Shown here: positions 26,747 through 34,928 of the stretch, piece after piece
Layout: every line of letters begins with the position of its first letter
Position numbering within the stretch: the stretch's first letter is position 1
Made by a program: the position numbers and the translations under genes
The notes under the pieces: generated by a model
The model's database searches: none
What the model saw: only the letters and a program-made list of their open reading frames with translations
Told to the model about the DNA's origin: nothing
Source: Streptomyces sp. 840.1
GTDB taxonomy: Bacteria > Actinomycetota > Actinomycetes > Streptomycetales > Streptomycetaceae
Assembly (NCBI RefSeq): GCF_003751445.1
Contig: NZ_RJUU01000001.1
Coordinates: 3,291,001-3,355,000, forward strand
DNA: 64,000 bases
Direction: 5' to 3'

Positions 26747-27549
26747 CCGCGTTCGACGTGAGTGAGCGGCGGATCTGGGAGGGTCGGGCCGAGAGCTACG
26801 CCCGGACCTTCGCCCGTCTCTGCGCCCATACGGTGCCCGCCCTGCTGGACGCCGCCGCCGTCGGCTCCGGGACCCGGCTGCTCGACGTGGGGTGCGGCAG
26901 CGGCAGCGTGACGGTCGCCGCCGTCGGCCGGGGTGCGGTCGTACGGGCCGTGGACGCCGAACGCGGCATGGCCGAGGCCACCCGGCGGGCGGCGCCCGGG
27001 GTGGAGGTGCGCATCGGGACACTGCCCCAGCTCCCTTACCCCGACGGCGAGTTCGACGCGGCCGTGGCCAACTTCGTGCTCAACCACGTGGGCCGGCCGC
27101 TGGATGCGCTCGTCGAACTGCGCCGGATCACCCGCCCCGGCGGCAGGGTCGCCGTGACCATCTGGCAGATGCCCGGGGGTGCCGGCCGGGAACTGGTCGG
27201 CAGGGCGGCCGAGGCGGCCGGACTGGTCCGGCCCGAATGGCTGGCCACCGTCGATGAGGAACACAACTTCCCGCGCACCGCACCCGGGCTGGCGGCGCTG
27301 CTCACGGCGGCCGGACTCAGGGACGTACGCAGCGAATCGCTGGCCTGGGAGCACCGGACCGACCCGGAGGAGTGGTGGGCGGGCCCCGCCGCCGGGGTCG
27401 CCGCGATCGGGCAGCTGGTCAACAGCCGGGGACCGGAGGGCGTGGCGGCGGCGAAGCGCGAGTACGACGTGCTGAGCAAGGAGTTCGCGTCGGAGGGCGG
27501 CGACCTGGTCCTGCCGCACCTCGCGCTGCTGGCCCAGGGGAGGGTGTAG
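26743..27549 (+). CDS. Class I SAM-dependent methyltransferase
   Basis: A 268-aa methyltransferase. Motif I is LLDVGCGSGSVTVAA, the acidic residue after beta-2 is in VRAVDAERGM, motif II is FDAAVANFVLNHV, and motif III is ITRPGGRVAVTIW. This is the UbiE/methyltransf_11 type, acting on small molecules. The C-terminal ~100 residues form a substrate cap. It overlaps the preceding unknown gene by 4 bp; the substrate is not apparent. Confidence 0.9.
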   Translation: MTAFDVSERRIWEGRAESYARTFARLCAHTVPALLDAAAVGSGTRLLDVGCGSGSVTVAAVGRGAVVRAVDAERGMAEATRRAAPGVEVRIGTLPQLPYPDGEFDAAVANFVLNHVGRPLDALVELRRITRPGGRVAVTIWQMPGGAGRELVGRAAEAAGLVRPEWLATVDEEHNFPRTAPGLAALLTAAGLRDVRSESLAWEHRTDPEEWWAGPAAGVAAIGQLVNSRGPEGVAAAKREYDVLSKEFASEGGDLVLPHLALLAQGRV

Positions 27550-27575
27550 CGGCGGCGGGCCGCCGGAGCCCCTGC

Positions 27576-27606
27576 CCGGCCGGTCCGGCGCCCGAGGACC
27601 GGCCGG
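27576..27606. terminator. Terminator between methyltransferase and SDR-hydrolase genes
   Basis: An 11-bp perfect stem, CCGGCCGGTCC (27576-27586) with GGACCGGCCGG (27596-27606), and a 9-nt loop, between convergent genes. Confidence 0.8.
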
Positions 27607-27622
27607 CCTCCCCCCTTGTCCG

Positions 27623-29314
27623 TCAGGGGCGTTCGCCGGCCGTGGCGGCGCCGCTGAGGTGGCGGGCCACTTCGGCAGGGTGCGTCAGCTGGGGGTAGTG
27701 CCCGGCCCCGGCGAGTTCGGTCACCGGGTGGACCGTGGCGGCGGTCAGCGGGTCGGCCGAACCCACGATGATCCGGACCGGGACGGTCACCCGGTCCAGC
27801 AGGGCCCGTGACGTGCCGCGCGCGGCCGTCCCCGTACGCATGGCCGCCACCACTCGCCGCGCCACCCCGCGGCGGCGCAGGTCCGCCGCCGCGCTCTCGG
27901 CCGCCGGTCCGGCGGGGACGCCGAGGAACCGGGCCAGCCGGGCGGCGGACACCCGGCGCAGCAGCGGTACGGCGAGTGCCGAGCGGGTGAGCCGGGGCGG
28001 GGGCGCCTGGAGGAACGCGGGTGACACGAGGACGAGTTCGCTGACGCGGTCCGGATGGTCGACGGCGAAGCGCAGAGCGGGCCCGCAGGCCAAGGAGTGC
28101 GCGACCAGCGCCGGGCGGGTGCGGACCGGCTCCATCAGGCCGTCCAGCCAGGCGTCCATGGAGCGGTCCGTGGCGGCCGAGCGGCCGAGGCCCGGCAGGT
28201 CGGCCGCCAGGACCGGGCCGGGCAGGTGGCCGGCGAGGGGCGCCCAGAGGTCGGCGTTCATGGGCAGCCCGTGCAGCAGGACGTGGGCGGGACTGCGGCG
28301 CTCGCCGGCCACCCAGGTGCGGCTGCCCGCCACCGAACGGAAGCCGTACGGGCGCAGCCAGGGCGAGGCGGCACCGAACCGGGCGGCCACCAGGTCATCC
28401 GCCCAGGTGCCGAGGGCCTCGGCCGCCGGAGGCATCCGCAGACCGGCTCTCGCGGCGAGCGCGTGGGCGGAGTCCGTCGGGTACCGGTCGGCGGACAGGA
28501 ACGACAGGGTCTCGGGGTCGGCCCCGGTCAGCCGGCGCGGCAGGCGTCGCAGCACGCCGACGGGAACGGCCCGGCGGGGCGCCCGGACCCCGGTGTGGCG
28601 GGCGACCGTGCCGAGCAGTTCGGGCAGGAGCGGGGTGGTGTCGTCGAGCACCCAGTAGTGCTCGCCCGCCGGCGCCTCGGGGACCTCGGCCAGGAACCGC
28701 GCGAAGTGGCCGACCGTCACGATGGGCAGGAAGGTGCCGGGGCCGCCGGGCACCGCGGGGAGCCGGCCGTTCCACAGGTCCTGGACGAGCGAGCCGAGAC
28801 CGAGGTACTGGCCCGGCCCGATCACGGTGCTGGGATTGACGACGTTCAGCGGGACGCCCAGGGCGAGCGCGCGGTCCAGCACCGCGAGATGCCCTTCCGT
28901 CTTCGACGCCTCGTAGGCGCCCGTTGCCGGGTGGCCCGCAGCGGCGTCGGCCGCCGAGCCCACCCGGTAACCGCTGATGTGCACCAGCCGGCGCAGGCCG
29001 GGCAGCGCTGCGGCCCACTCGGCCACGTGGAGCGCCCCGGTGACGTTGACCGCCCGCGCCTCCTGGATGCCGAGGCCGAACGCGTACCGGGCGGCGGCGT
29101 TGTAGACGTCGCGCGCCTCGGGCAGTTCCGGGAGCGGGCGCGTGATGTCGGCGGTCACGACGTCCAGCCGGGCGGTGTCGACGCCCTGGGAGGCCAGCCA
29201 CGGGGTGAGGGTGTCGTGGCGTACGGCTGCCGCCACCCGCAGGCCCCGGGTGAGCAGCTCGGCGACGAGGGAGCGGCCGATGAAGCCGGTCGCACCGAAG
29301 ACGATCGCGTCCAT
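27623..29314 (-). CDS. NAD-dependent epimerase/dehydratase (SDR) fused to alpha/beta hydrolase
   Basis: A 563-aa two-domain enzyme. Residues 1-~320 are an extended SDR: VFGATGFIGRSLVAELL binds the dinucleotide, and YEASK supplies the Tyr and Lys of the active site. Residues ~345-560 are an alpha/beta hydrolase (VLLHGLPMNADLWAPLAGHL, ADLPGLGRS). The nucleophile elbow is VAHSLACG, i.e. A-H-S-L-A, where G-x-S-x-G is usual. The acid is in VGSADPLT and the histidine in GAGHYPQ. ATG 29314 has AAGGAG 5 nt upstream. An operator-like box shared with the upstream TetR gene implies control by that regulator. Confidence 0.88.
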   Translation of the reverse strand: MDAIVFGATGFIGRSLVAELLTRGLRVAAAVRHDTLTPWLASQGVDTARLDVVTADITRPLPELPEARDVYNAAARYAFGLGIQEARAVNVTGALHVAEWAAALPGLRRLVHISGYRVGSAADAAAGHPATGAYEASKTEGHLAVLDRALALGVPLNVVNPSTVIGPGQYLGLGSLVQDLWNGRLPAVPGGPGTFLPIVTVGHFARFLAEVPEAPAGEHYWVLDDTTPLLPELLGTVARHTGVRAPRRAVPVGVLRRLPRRLTGADPETLSFLSADRYPTDSAHALAARAGLRMPPAAEALGTWADDLVAARFGAASPWLRPYGFRSVAGSRTWVAGERRSPAHVLLHGLPMNADLWAPLAGHLPGPVLAADLPGLGRSAATDRSMDAWLDGLMEPVRTRPALVAHSLACGPALRFAVDHPDRVSELVLVSPAFLQAPPPRLTRSALAVPLLRRVSAARLARFLGVPAGPAAESAAADLRRRGVARRVVAAMRTGTAARGTSRALLDRVTVPVRIIVGSADPLTAATVHPVTELAGAGHYPQLTHPAEVARHLSGAATAGERP

Positions 29315-29338
29315 GGTTCTCCTTCAGCGTGCGGTAAT

Positions 29339-29354
29339 AGATCGGTCTGCATAT
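29339..29354. promoter_or_regulatory. TetR operator-like box upstream of the SDR-hydrolase gene
   Basis: AGATCGGTCT followed by GCATAT, 24 nt before ATG 29314. The 10-bp core is the reverse complement of the core found at 29969-29978, and the GCATATT flank is identical in both. Confidence 0.65.
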
Positions 29355-29371
29355 TTTTTGAAGACAGAAAG

Positions 29372-29393
29372 GGCCCGCCGGTCACGGCGGGCC
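29372..29393 (-). terminator. Terminator of the TetR gene
   Basis: A 9-bp stem, GGCCCGCCG (29372-29380) with CGGCGGGCC (29385-29393). On the minus strand it is followed by CTTTCTGTCTTC, just after the tetR-like stop at 29400. Confidence 0.75.
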
Positions 29394-29399
29394 GGATCT

Positions 29400-29957
29400 T
29401 CAGCCCAGCAGTGCGCGGACCTGCCGCGCGACGCTGTCCAGCGGCTTCCTGCTGCGGTGTGTGCGGGCCAGCAGGAGCGCCCCCTCGATCAGGGCCAGAA
29501 TCGTGACCGCGAGGTCGTCGGCGTCCGGGCGGCCGGCCAGCTGGGTGCGCAGCGCGTCCTCCCAGGATGCGTACACGTCCGAACAGGCCTGCTGGAGCGC
29601 GTCGTTGGCGGCGGCCGTCTCCAGGGCCACGGCGGCCACCGGGCACCCCTTGTGCCAGTCCGACGCCTCCAGCCTGTCACCCAGGTGTCTCAGGGCCACG
29701 ACCACGAACTCGGCTGCCGGCAGCCCGGATTCGGCCAGTGCGCCGAGCGTGCCGGCGATGGTCCGGCCGGCCCGCCGGACCGACTCGCCGACCATCTGGT
29801 CCTTGCCCTCGGGGAAGTGGAAGTAGAGCGAACCCCGGGGCGCGCCGCTGGCCGCGATCACCCTGTTCAGCCCGGCGCCGTAGTAGCCCCCGGACTCGAT
29901 CAGCTCCTGTGTCGCGTCCAGCAGTCGTTCCCGCGTCTCGGCGCCCTTCTGTCCCAT
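29400..29957 (-). CDS. TetR/AcrR-family transcriptional regulator (LmrA/YxaF-like)
   Basis: A 185-aa repressor. The N-terminal helix-turn-helix reads TRERLLDATQELIESGGYYGAGLNRVIAASGAPRGSLYFHFPEGKDQM. The C-terminal domain begins DWHKGCPVAAVALETA, the signature of the LmrA/YxaF branch. ATG 29957 has no good SD. The box at 29969-29984 is only 11 nt upstream of the start, fitting autorepression. It precedes the SDR-hydrolase gene on the same strand, separated by a terminator, so each unit has its own promoter and operator. Confidence 0.92.
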   Translation of the reverse strand: MGQKGAETRERLLDATQELIESGGYYGAGLNRVIAASGAPRGSLYFHFPEGKDQMVGESVRRAGRTIAGTLGALAESGLPAAEFVVVALRHLGDRLEASDWHKGCPVAAVALETAAANDALQQACSDVYASWEDALRTQLAGRPDADDLAVTILALIEGALLLARTHRSRKPLDSVARQVRALLG

Positions 29958-29968
29958 GGGGTAAAAGT

Positions 29969-29984
29969 AGACCGATCTGCATAT
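29969..29984. promoter_or_regulatory. TetR operator-like box upstream of the tetR gene itself
   Basis: AGACCGATCT followed by GCATAT, overlapping the likely promoter of the regulator gene. It pairs with the box at 29339-29354. Confidence 0.65.
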
Positions 29985-30048
29985 TCGAGCAAGCCCCCGA
30001 TGCGAGCTGCTGACGCGAGCCCCTCACAAGCCCCTGGCGGCCGGGACG

Positions 30049-30084
30049 GCGAACGGCCCCGCCCGGAGGGGCGGGGCCGTTCGC
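30049..30084 (-). terminator. Terminator of the first LCP gene
   Basis: A perfect 16-bp stem, 30049-30064 with 30069-30084, and a 4-nt GGAG loop, immediately after the LCP stop at 30097. Confidence 0.9.
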
Positions 30085-30096
30085 TTCGTGTCCGGC

Positions 30097-31407
30097 TCAG
30101 TCGCTGGAGACGGTGACCTTCTCGTCGTTGTTGAGCTGCTCGACCAGCTGCTTGACCTTGGCCTTGTCCCAGACCAGGTTGCCGCCCGTGGAGCCGGAGA
30201 TCGGCATGTTCATCGACTTGCCGTCGCCGCCCGTGACGCCCTTCATGGCGAAGAACATCTGGCCCAGGTCCCAGAGCGACATGTCCTTGTCGACGACGAG
30301 CGTGTCCAGACCGGCGCCCATCGTCGGGTACAGCTTGAACGGGTTGAGGATCGTCGACGGCGTGGCCGTCTGGTTCGCCAGCGCCGCGAGGAACTTCTGC
30401 TGGTTCTTCGTACGGTCCAGGTCGCTGGCCGCGAAGGCGTACCGGGTCCGGACGAAGGCGAGGGACTGCTCGCCGTTCAGCGTCTGCTTGCCCGCCTTGA
30501 AGTCAGCGCCCGAGTTCTTGTCCTTGAACGCCTTCGGGATGTCGAGCTCGACCCCGCCGATCGCGTCCACGATCTGGGCGAAACCGCCGAAGCCGATCTC
30601 GACGTAGTGGTCGATGTGCAGGCCGGTGTTGAACTCGACGGTGCGGACGAGCAGTTCGGGTCCGTCCTCGGCGTACGCGGCGTTCAGCTTGGTCGTGCGG
30701 CCCTTGCCCTCGTACTTCTTGCCGGAGTCGGAGCCGATGAACGAGGGGATCTCGACGTTCGAGTCACGCGGCAGCGAGACCAGCGTCGGGCCGTCGCCGC
30801 CGTCGTGCAGGATCATCATCGAGTCGGTCCGCTTGCCCTCGGCGGAGCCGGTGTGCAGCTTCTTCTTGTCCTCGGCGGTCATGCCCTCGCGGCTGTCCGA
30901 GCCGACGATCAGGTAGTTCGTGCCGTCGCCCGCCTTCGGCCGCTCGATGACCTTGGAGAGGTCGACGTCGCGCTTCAGCTTGGAGTCGGCCCAGAAGTAC
31001 GTACCGATGGAGACGCCGAGCACCAGGACCACCAGGACCAGCGCGCCGATCTTGATCCGGCGGCGCCAGTCCGGCGCGGCCGCCGGGCGCCCCTGGACGT
31101 ATCCGCCGTCGCCGGGACCACCGCCCTGGCCCCCGCGCCCGCCGCCGTTGCCGCCGCCGTAGACGTGGCCCGTGCTGTAGCCGCTGTCGTACTGCGGGCC
31201 GTCGTCGTAGCCGCCGGGCTGCTGCGGTACCTGCCGCTGTCTCGGCGGCGCGGAACGCCGCTGCGAGGGAGCGGGCTGCTGGGGCGGGACGGGGCGCTGG
31301 ACGTGCGGCATCGCGCGGGCGCTCTCGGGCCGGTCGCTCGCGCTTCCCTGCCCGTAGCGGTTGCCGCCGCGGTTGTCGTCGTTCCAGCCCTCGGGCCAAT
31401 CGTTCAT
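30097..31407 (-). CDS. LytR-CpsA-Psr (LCP) family glycopolymer transferase 1
   Basis: LCP enzymes attach lipid-linked anionic glycopolymers to peptidoglycan on the outer membrane face. This 436-aa member has a ~110-residue Gln/Pro/Gly-rich cytoplasmic tail, one TM helix (IGALVLVVLVLGVSIGTYFW) and an LCP domain. The domain carries YLIVGSDSREG, VSLPRDSNVEIP, KLNAAYAEDGP, DHYVEIGFGGF and FVRTRYAFAASDLDR. The Asp and Arg residues that bind pyrophosphate are present. No LytR_C domain follows. ATG 31407 has CACACT 7 nt upstream and no SD, suggesting a leaderless mRNA. Confidence 0.94.
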   Translation of the reverse strand: MNDWPEGWNDDNRGGNRYGQGSASDRPESARAMPHVQRPVPPQQPAPSQRRSAPPRQRQVPQQPGGYDDGPQYDSGYSTGHVYGGGNGGGRGGQGGGPGDGGYVQGRPAAAPDWRRRIKIGALVLVVLVLGVSIGTYFWADSKLKRDVDLSKVIERPKAGDGTNYLIVGSDSREGMTAEDKKKLHTGSAEGKRTDSMMILHDGGDGPTLVSLPRDSNVEIPSFIGSDSGKKYEGKGRTTKLNAAYAEDGPELLVRTVEFNTGLHIDHYVEIGFGGFAQIVDAIGGVELDIPKAFKDKNSGADFKAGKQTLNGEQSLAFVRTRYAFAASDLDRTKNQQKFLAALANQTATPSTILNPFKLYPTMGAGLDTLVVDKDMSLWDLGQMFFAMKGVTGGDGKSMNMPISGSTGGNLVWDKAKVKQLVEQLNNDEKVTVSSD

Positions 31408-31526
31408 GCCGTCCAGTGTGCAGGCCGAGCCCACTGCTATTACAGGGTGTAAGGGAAATCGGACCTGGGCTGTTGCGAAGCTGATGCATTGCGACGGCCC
31501 CGAAGCCCCCGCATAAGGTGGAGGGC

Positions 31527-32075
31527 ATGACAGATCAGGCCCCGCGCCCGGAGGGCGACATTCCGGGCAAGCCGACCGCGGCCTCCCGGACCACCCTCAG
31601 CCACATCATGACCGGCAACGACACGAATCTGCTGGGCACGGTGCACGGTGGCGTGATCATGAAGCTCGTCGACGACGCGGCGGGCGCCGTCGCGGGCCGG
31701 CATTCCGGCGGCCCCGCCGTGACGGCCTCGATGGACGAGATGGTCTTCCTGGAGCCGGTCCGCGTCGGTGACCTTGTTCACGTCCGCGCCCAGGTGAACT
31801 GGACCGGCCGCTCCTCCATGGAGGTCGGCGTCCGCGTCATGGCCGAGCGCTGGAACGAGTCGACCCCGGCGCAGCAGGTCGGCAGCGCCTACCTGGTGTT
31901 CGCTGCGGTCGATGCGGACGGCCGCCCCCGCGCCGTACCGCCGGTGATCCCGGAGACCGAGCGCGACAACCGCCGCTACCAGGAGGCGCAGATCCGCCGC
32001 ACGCACCGGCTGGCCCGGCGCCGCGCGATCCGGGAACTGCGCGAGAAGCGCGCCGCCGACGGCATCGAGGACTGA
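31527..32075 (+). CDS. Acyl-CoA thioesterase (hotdog fold, YciA/BFIT type)
   Basis: A 182-aa hotdog thioesterase hydrolysing acyl-CoA. Features are LSHIMTGNDTNLLGTVHGGVIMKLVDDAAGAVAGRH, with the conserved Asn/His-Gly-Gly active-site loop, and MDEMVFLEPVRVGDLVHVRAQV. The basic C-terminal tail (RRYQEAQIRRTHRLARRRAIRELREKR) is unusual for the fold but typical in Streptomyces. ATG 31527 is chosen over GTG 31518. TAAGGT lies 7 nt upstream, so the message may be leaderless; GGAGG only 2-3 nt away is too close. Confidence 0.9.
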   Translation: MTDQAPRPEGDIPGKPTAASRTTLSHIMTGNDTNLLGTVHGGVIMKLVDDAAGAVAGRHSGGPAVTASMDEMVFLEPVRVGDLVHVRAQVNWTGRSSMEVGVRVMAERWNESTPAQQVGSAYLVFAAVDADGRPRAVPPVIPETERDNRRYQEAQIRRTHRLARRRAIRELREKRAADGIED

Positions 32076-32165
32076 GGGGGCCCAGGGGCCGAGGCCCCGG
32101 GGCTCGCGCCGCTGTTACATACCCGGGCTCACGGGCACGTCACGCCCTCTGCGTACGGGGGCTGC

Positions 32166-33629
32166 TCACGGGCACGTCACCTCGTCGCCCGTGACGGCCC
32201 CGAACCTGCCCGGATCGGGCTCCTCGGCCCGGACCCGCTCCACCTTGGCGTAGTCCGCGCCCGCGGTCACCTTCATCGTGGGGCCCTGGCCCTTCACCGC
32301 CTTCAGCTCCGCCCCCGGCAGCGCCGCCGCCAGCGACTTCGCGGACCGGTCCCAGCGCGGGTCGTACGTGACCAGGGTGTGCTTGAGATCGCGCAGCTCC
32401 CCGTTGAGCGGGGCCCTGGTGGTGTCGAAGCCGGTGCCGTGCAGCGCGGTGTCGACGGTGCCGCCGAGGCCGTCCTTCGGGGTCCCGTTGTAGACCTGGA
32501 CCCGGATCTGCTGCGGCGGCACGTCCACCTTCTTCGCCGGGGCCGGCTCGGGCCGCTTCACCGTGAGCGGCCGGTCCTCGCGCAGCGCCTGGAACAGCTG
32601 CTTCGACTTCTTGGGGTCCCACTTCACCGTCGAGCCGATGCCCTTGACCGGGAAGGCGACATCGCTCATCGGCACCGAGGTGAACTCGGAGGAGGAGGCG
32701 GAGAAGCCCCGCATCGCCTGGCCGAGGTCGAGCATCTGCTGCGTGTCGAAGCCCTTGTCGGCCCGTACCGACTTCAGCATCGACGAGGCGACCTCGCGGA
32801 ACTTCACCGGGTTCAGCAGCACCCCGCTGCTGGTCGCCTGCTTGATCAGCGAGGCCATGAACTTCTGCTGGCGCTGCATGCGGCCCAGGTCGGCGGCGCC
32901 GTCGATGTGCCGGGAGCGGACGTACTGGAGGGCCTGGCCACCGTCCAGGTCATGGGTGCCGGCCGCGAGGTCGAGACCCGTGTAGGAGTCCTTCATCGGC
33001 CGGGTGGTGCAGATCTGCACCCCGCCCAGGGTGTCGACCGTCGTCATGAAGCTGGTGAAGTCGACCTCCAGGTAGTGGTCGACCTTGACGCCCGTCATGT
33101 GCTCGACCGTCCGCACGGTCAGACCGGGCCCGCCCTCGGCGTAGGCGGCGTTCAGCTTCACCGGATGGGCCGCGTGCTCCTCGCCGGTGTTCTGGTCCCG
33201 GTGCTCGGGGATCTCGGCGTAGCTGTCGCGGGGCAGGCTGACGATGCTGGCGCGCTTCTTGTCCGCCGACAGGTGCACCAGCATGATCGTGTCGGTGCAG
33301 TGGCAGGGCGCACCGCCCAGCCGGTACTTCGCCTTCTCCTCCTTGGTGATCCGGTCACGGCCGTCCGTGCCGACCAGCAGCAGGTTCATGCCGTGACCGC
33401 CCGCAGGCCGGTTCTTCATGTCCTTGAACGGGTCGATCCGGTCGATCCCGTTCTCCAGGTTCGTCACGACGGCATGGCCGATGCCACCGGCCCCGAGGAC
33501 CAGCACGGAGAGGCCGGTCGCCATCCGCATGCCCCAGCGTGGTCTCTCGTCCTGCTTTCTTGGCCGCCTGCGCTGCGGGGGAGCGGCGCGCGGCCGGGGC
33601 GGACGGGGGGAGCGGTGCGGCGTGGGCAC
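32166..33629 (-). CDS. LCP family glycopolymer transferase 2 with LytR_C domain
   Basis: A 487-aa LCP protein with an Arg/Pro-rich cytoplasmic N-terminus, a TM helix (MATGLSVLVLGAGGIGHAVV) and an LCP domain: LLLVGTDGRDR, VSLPRDSYAEIP, KLNAAYAEGGP, DHYLEVDFTSF and YVRSRHIDGAADLGR. The Cys-containing GGAPCHCTD replaces the usual K-R-T/S-D lead to the metal Asp. A C-terminal LytR_C-type domain (IRVQVYNGTPKDGLGG) follows. GTG 33629 is chosen for GGAGG 8 nt upstream. It is divergent from the GT2 gene at 33810, with 180 bp of shared promoter DNA. Confidence 0.93.
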   Translation of the reverse strand: MPTPHRSPRPPRPRAAPPQRRRPRKQDERPRWGMRMATGLSVLVLGAGGIGHAVVTNLENGIDRIDPFKDMKNRPAGGHGMNLLLVGTDGRDRITKEEKAKYRLGGAPCHCTDTIMLVHLSADKKRASIVSLPRDSYAEIPEHRDQNTGEEHAAHPVKLNAAYAEGGPGLTVRTVEHMTGVKVDHYLEVDFTSFMTTVDTLGGVQICTTRPMKDSYTGLDLAAGTHDLDGGQALQYVRSRHIDGAADLGRMQRQQKFMASLIKQATSSGVLLNPVKFREVASSMLKSVRADKGFDTQQMLDLGQAMRGFSASSSEFTSVPMSDVAFPVKGIGSTVKWDPKKSKQLFQALREDRPLTVKRPEPAPAKKVDVPPQQIRVQVYNGTPKDGLGGTVDTALHGTGFDTTRAPLNGELRDLKHTLVTYDPRWDRSAKSLAAALPGAELKAVKGQGPTMKVTAGADYAKVERVRAEEPDPGRFGAVTGDEVTCP

Positions 33630-33809
33630 GGGGGACACCTCCGCGGTGCAAGGGGGACCTGTCGCACGGTAGGCCCATACGATCTGCATCCCGGCCCGCG
33701 ACCCGGCGGCGCGCACCGGGTTCCCCCATTCGCGGTAACGTGGCGGCCGAATATCGCCGCCTGGTGGGGTTCGGACCCCCGGCGCCCCCGAGGACCCCCC
33801 GAGGACCAC

Positions 33810-34841
33810 ATGTCTGCCGCGCAGCACCCCGCCGTCTCCGTGATCATGCCGGTGCTCAATGAGGAGCGCCATCTCAGGAACTCCGTCCGGCACATCCTGG
33901 AGCAGGAGTACGACGGTGAGATGGAGGTGGTGATCGCGCTCGGCCCGTCCACGGACCGCACCGACGAGATCGCCGCCGAACTGGTCGCGGAGGACCCCCG
34001 GGTCCACACCGTGCCGAACCCGACCGGCCGCACCCCCGCCGCGCTCAACGCCGCGATCAAGGCCTCCAGCCATCCGGTCGTGGTGCGCGTCGACGGGCAC
34101 GGGATGCTTTCGCCGAACTACATCGCGACCGCCGTCCGGCTCCTGGACGAGACGGGCGCGCAGAACGTCGGCGGCATCATGCAGGCCGAGGGCGAGAACG
34201 CCTGGGAGGACGCCGTCGCCGCGGCCATGACCTCGAAGATCGGCGTCGGCAACGCGGCCTTCCACACCGGCGGCCAGGCCGGGCCGGCCGAGACCGTGTT
34301 CCTGGGCGTCTTCCGCCGGGAGGCCCTGGAGAAGGCAGACGGGTACAACATCGAGTTCATCCGCGCCCAGGACTGGGAGCTGAACTTCCGCATCCGGGAG
34401 GCCGGCGGCCTGATCTGGTTCTCCCCCGAGCTGCGGGTCCAGTACCGCCCCCGCCCCTCCGTCCGGGCGCTGGCCAAGCAGTACAAGGACTACGGCCGCT
34501 GGCGCCACGTCGTCGCCCGCTACCACTCCGGCTCGATCAACCTGCGCTACCTGGCCCCGCCGACCGCCGTCGTCGCCATCGCGGCGGGCATCGTCGTCGG
34601 CGCCGCCGTCACCCCGTGGGCGCTGCTCGTCCCGGCCGGGTACGTCGCGGCCATCGCCGCCGGATCGGTCCCGGCCGGCAGGGGACTGCCGCTGAAGGCG
34701 CGGGCGCAGATCCCGGTGGCGCTGGCCACCATGCACATGTCGTGGGGGTACGGCTTCCTGACCAGCCCGCGCTCGCTGGCGAAGCGCGTCATCGCCAGCC
34801 GCCGCCCGGCGGTCAGCGAGCCGGGCACACCGGTGGCCTGA
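33810..34841 (+). CDS. Family 2 glycosyltransferase
   Basis: A 343-aa GT-A glycosyltransferase. Features are VSVIMPVLNEERHLRNSVRHIL at the N-terminus, VVVRVDGHGMLSPNYI (metal DxD-like region), FLGVFRREALEKADGYN and AQDWELNFRIREAGG (the catalytic ED equivalent). A C-terminal hydrophobic region (about 250-290) anchors it. It resembles ExoA/SpsA-type enzymes building membrane-linked polysaccharide. ATG 33810 has GAGGA 5 nt upstream. Its place among LCP genes suggests it makes the polymer or linkage they transfer. Confidence 0.92.
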   Translation: MSAAQHPAVSVIMPVLNEERHLRNSVRHILEQEYDGEMEVVIALGPSTDRTDEIAAELVAEDPRVHTVPNPTGRTPAALNAAIKASSHPVVVRVDGHGMLSPNYIATAVRLLDETGAQNVGGIMQAEGENAWEDAVAAAMTSKIGVGNAAFHTGGQAGPAETVFLGVFRREALEKADGYNIEFIRAQDWELNFRIREAGGLIWFSPELRVQYRPRPSVRALAKQYKDYGRWRHVVARYHSGSINLRYLAPPTAVVAIAAGIVVGAAVTPWALLVPAGYVAAIAAGSVPAGRGLPLKARAQIPVALATMHMSWGYGFLTSPRSLAKRVIASRRPAVSEPGTPVA

Positions 34842-34855
34842 GCACGGCCGCACAG

Positions 34856-34900
34856 ACGTGGGAGGGGGCGCCCGGTCCGGCCGGGCGCCCCCTCCCACGT
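34856..34900. terminator. Bidirectional terminator between GT2 and LCP 3
   Basis: A perfect 20-bp stem, 34856-34875 with 34881-34900, and a TCCGG loop, between convergent genes. Confidence 0.92.
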
Positions 34901-34928
34901 TCGTTCCCGCGGACTCGCGGACGGACCG

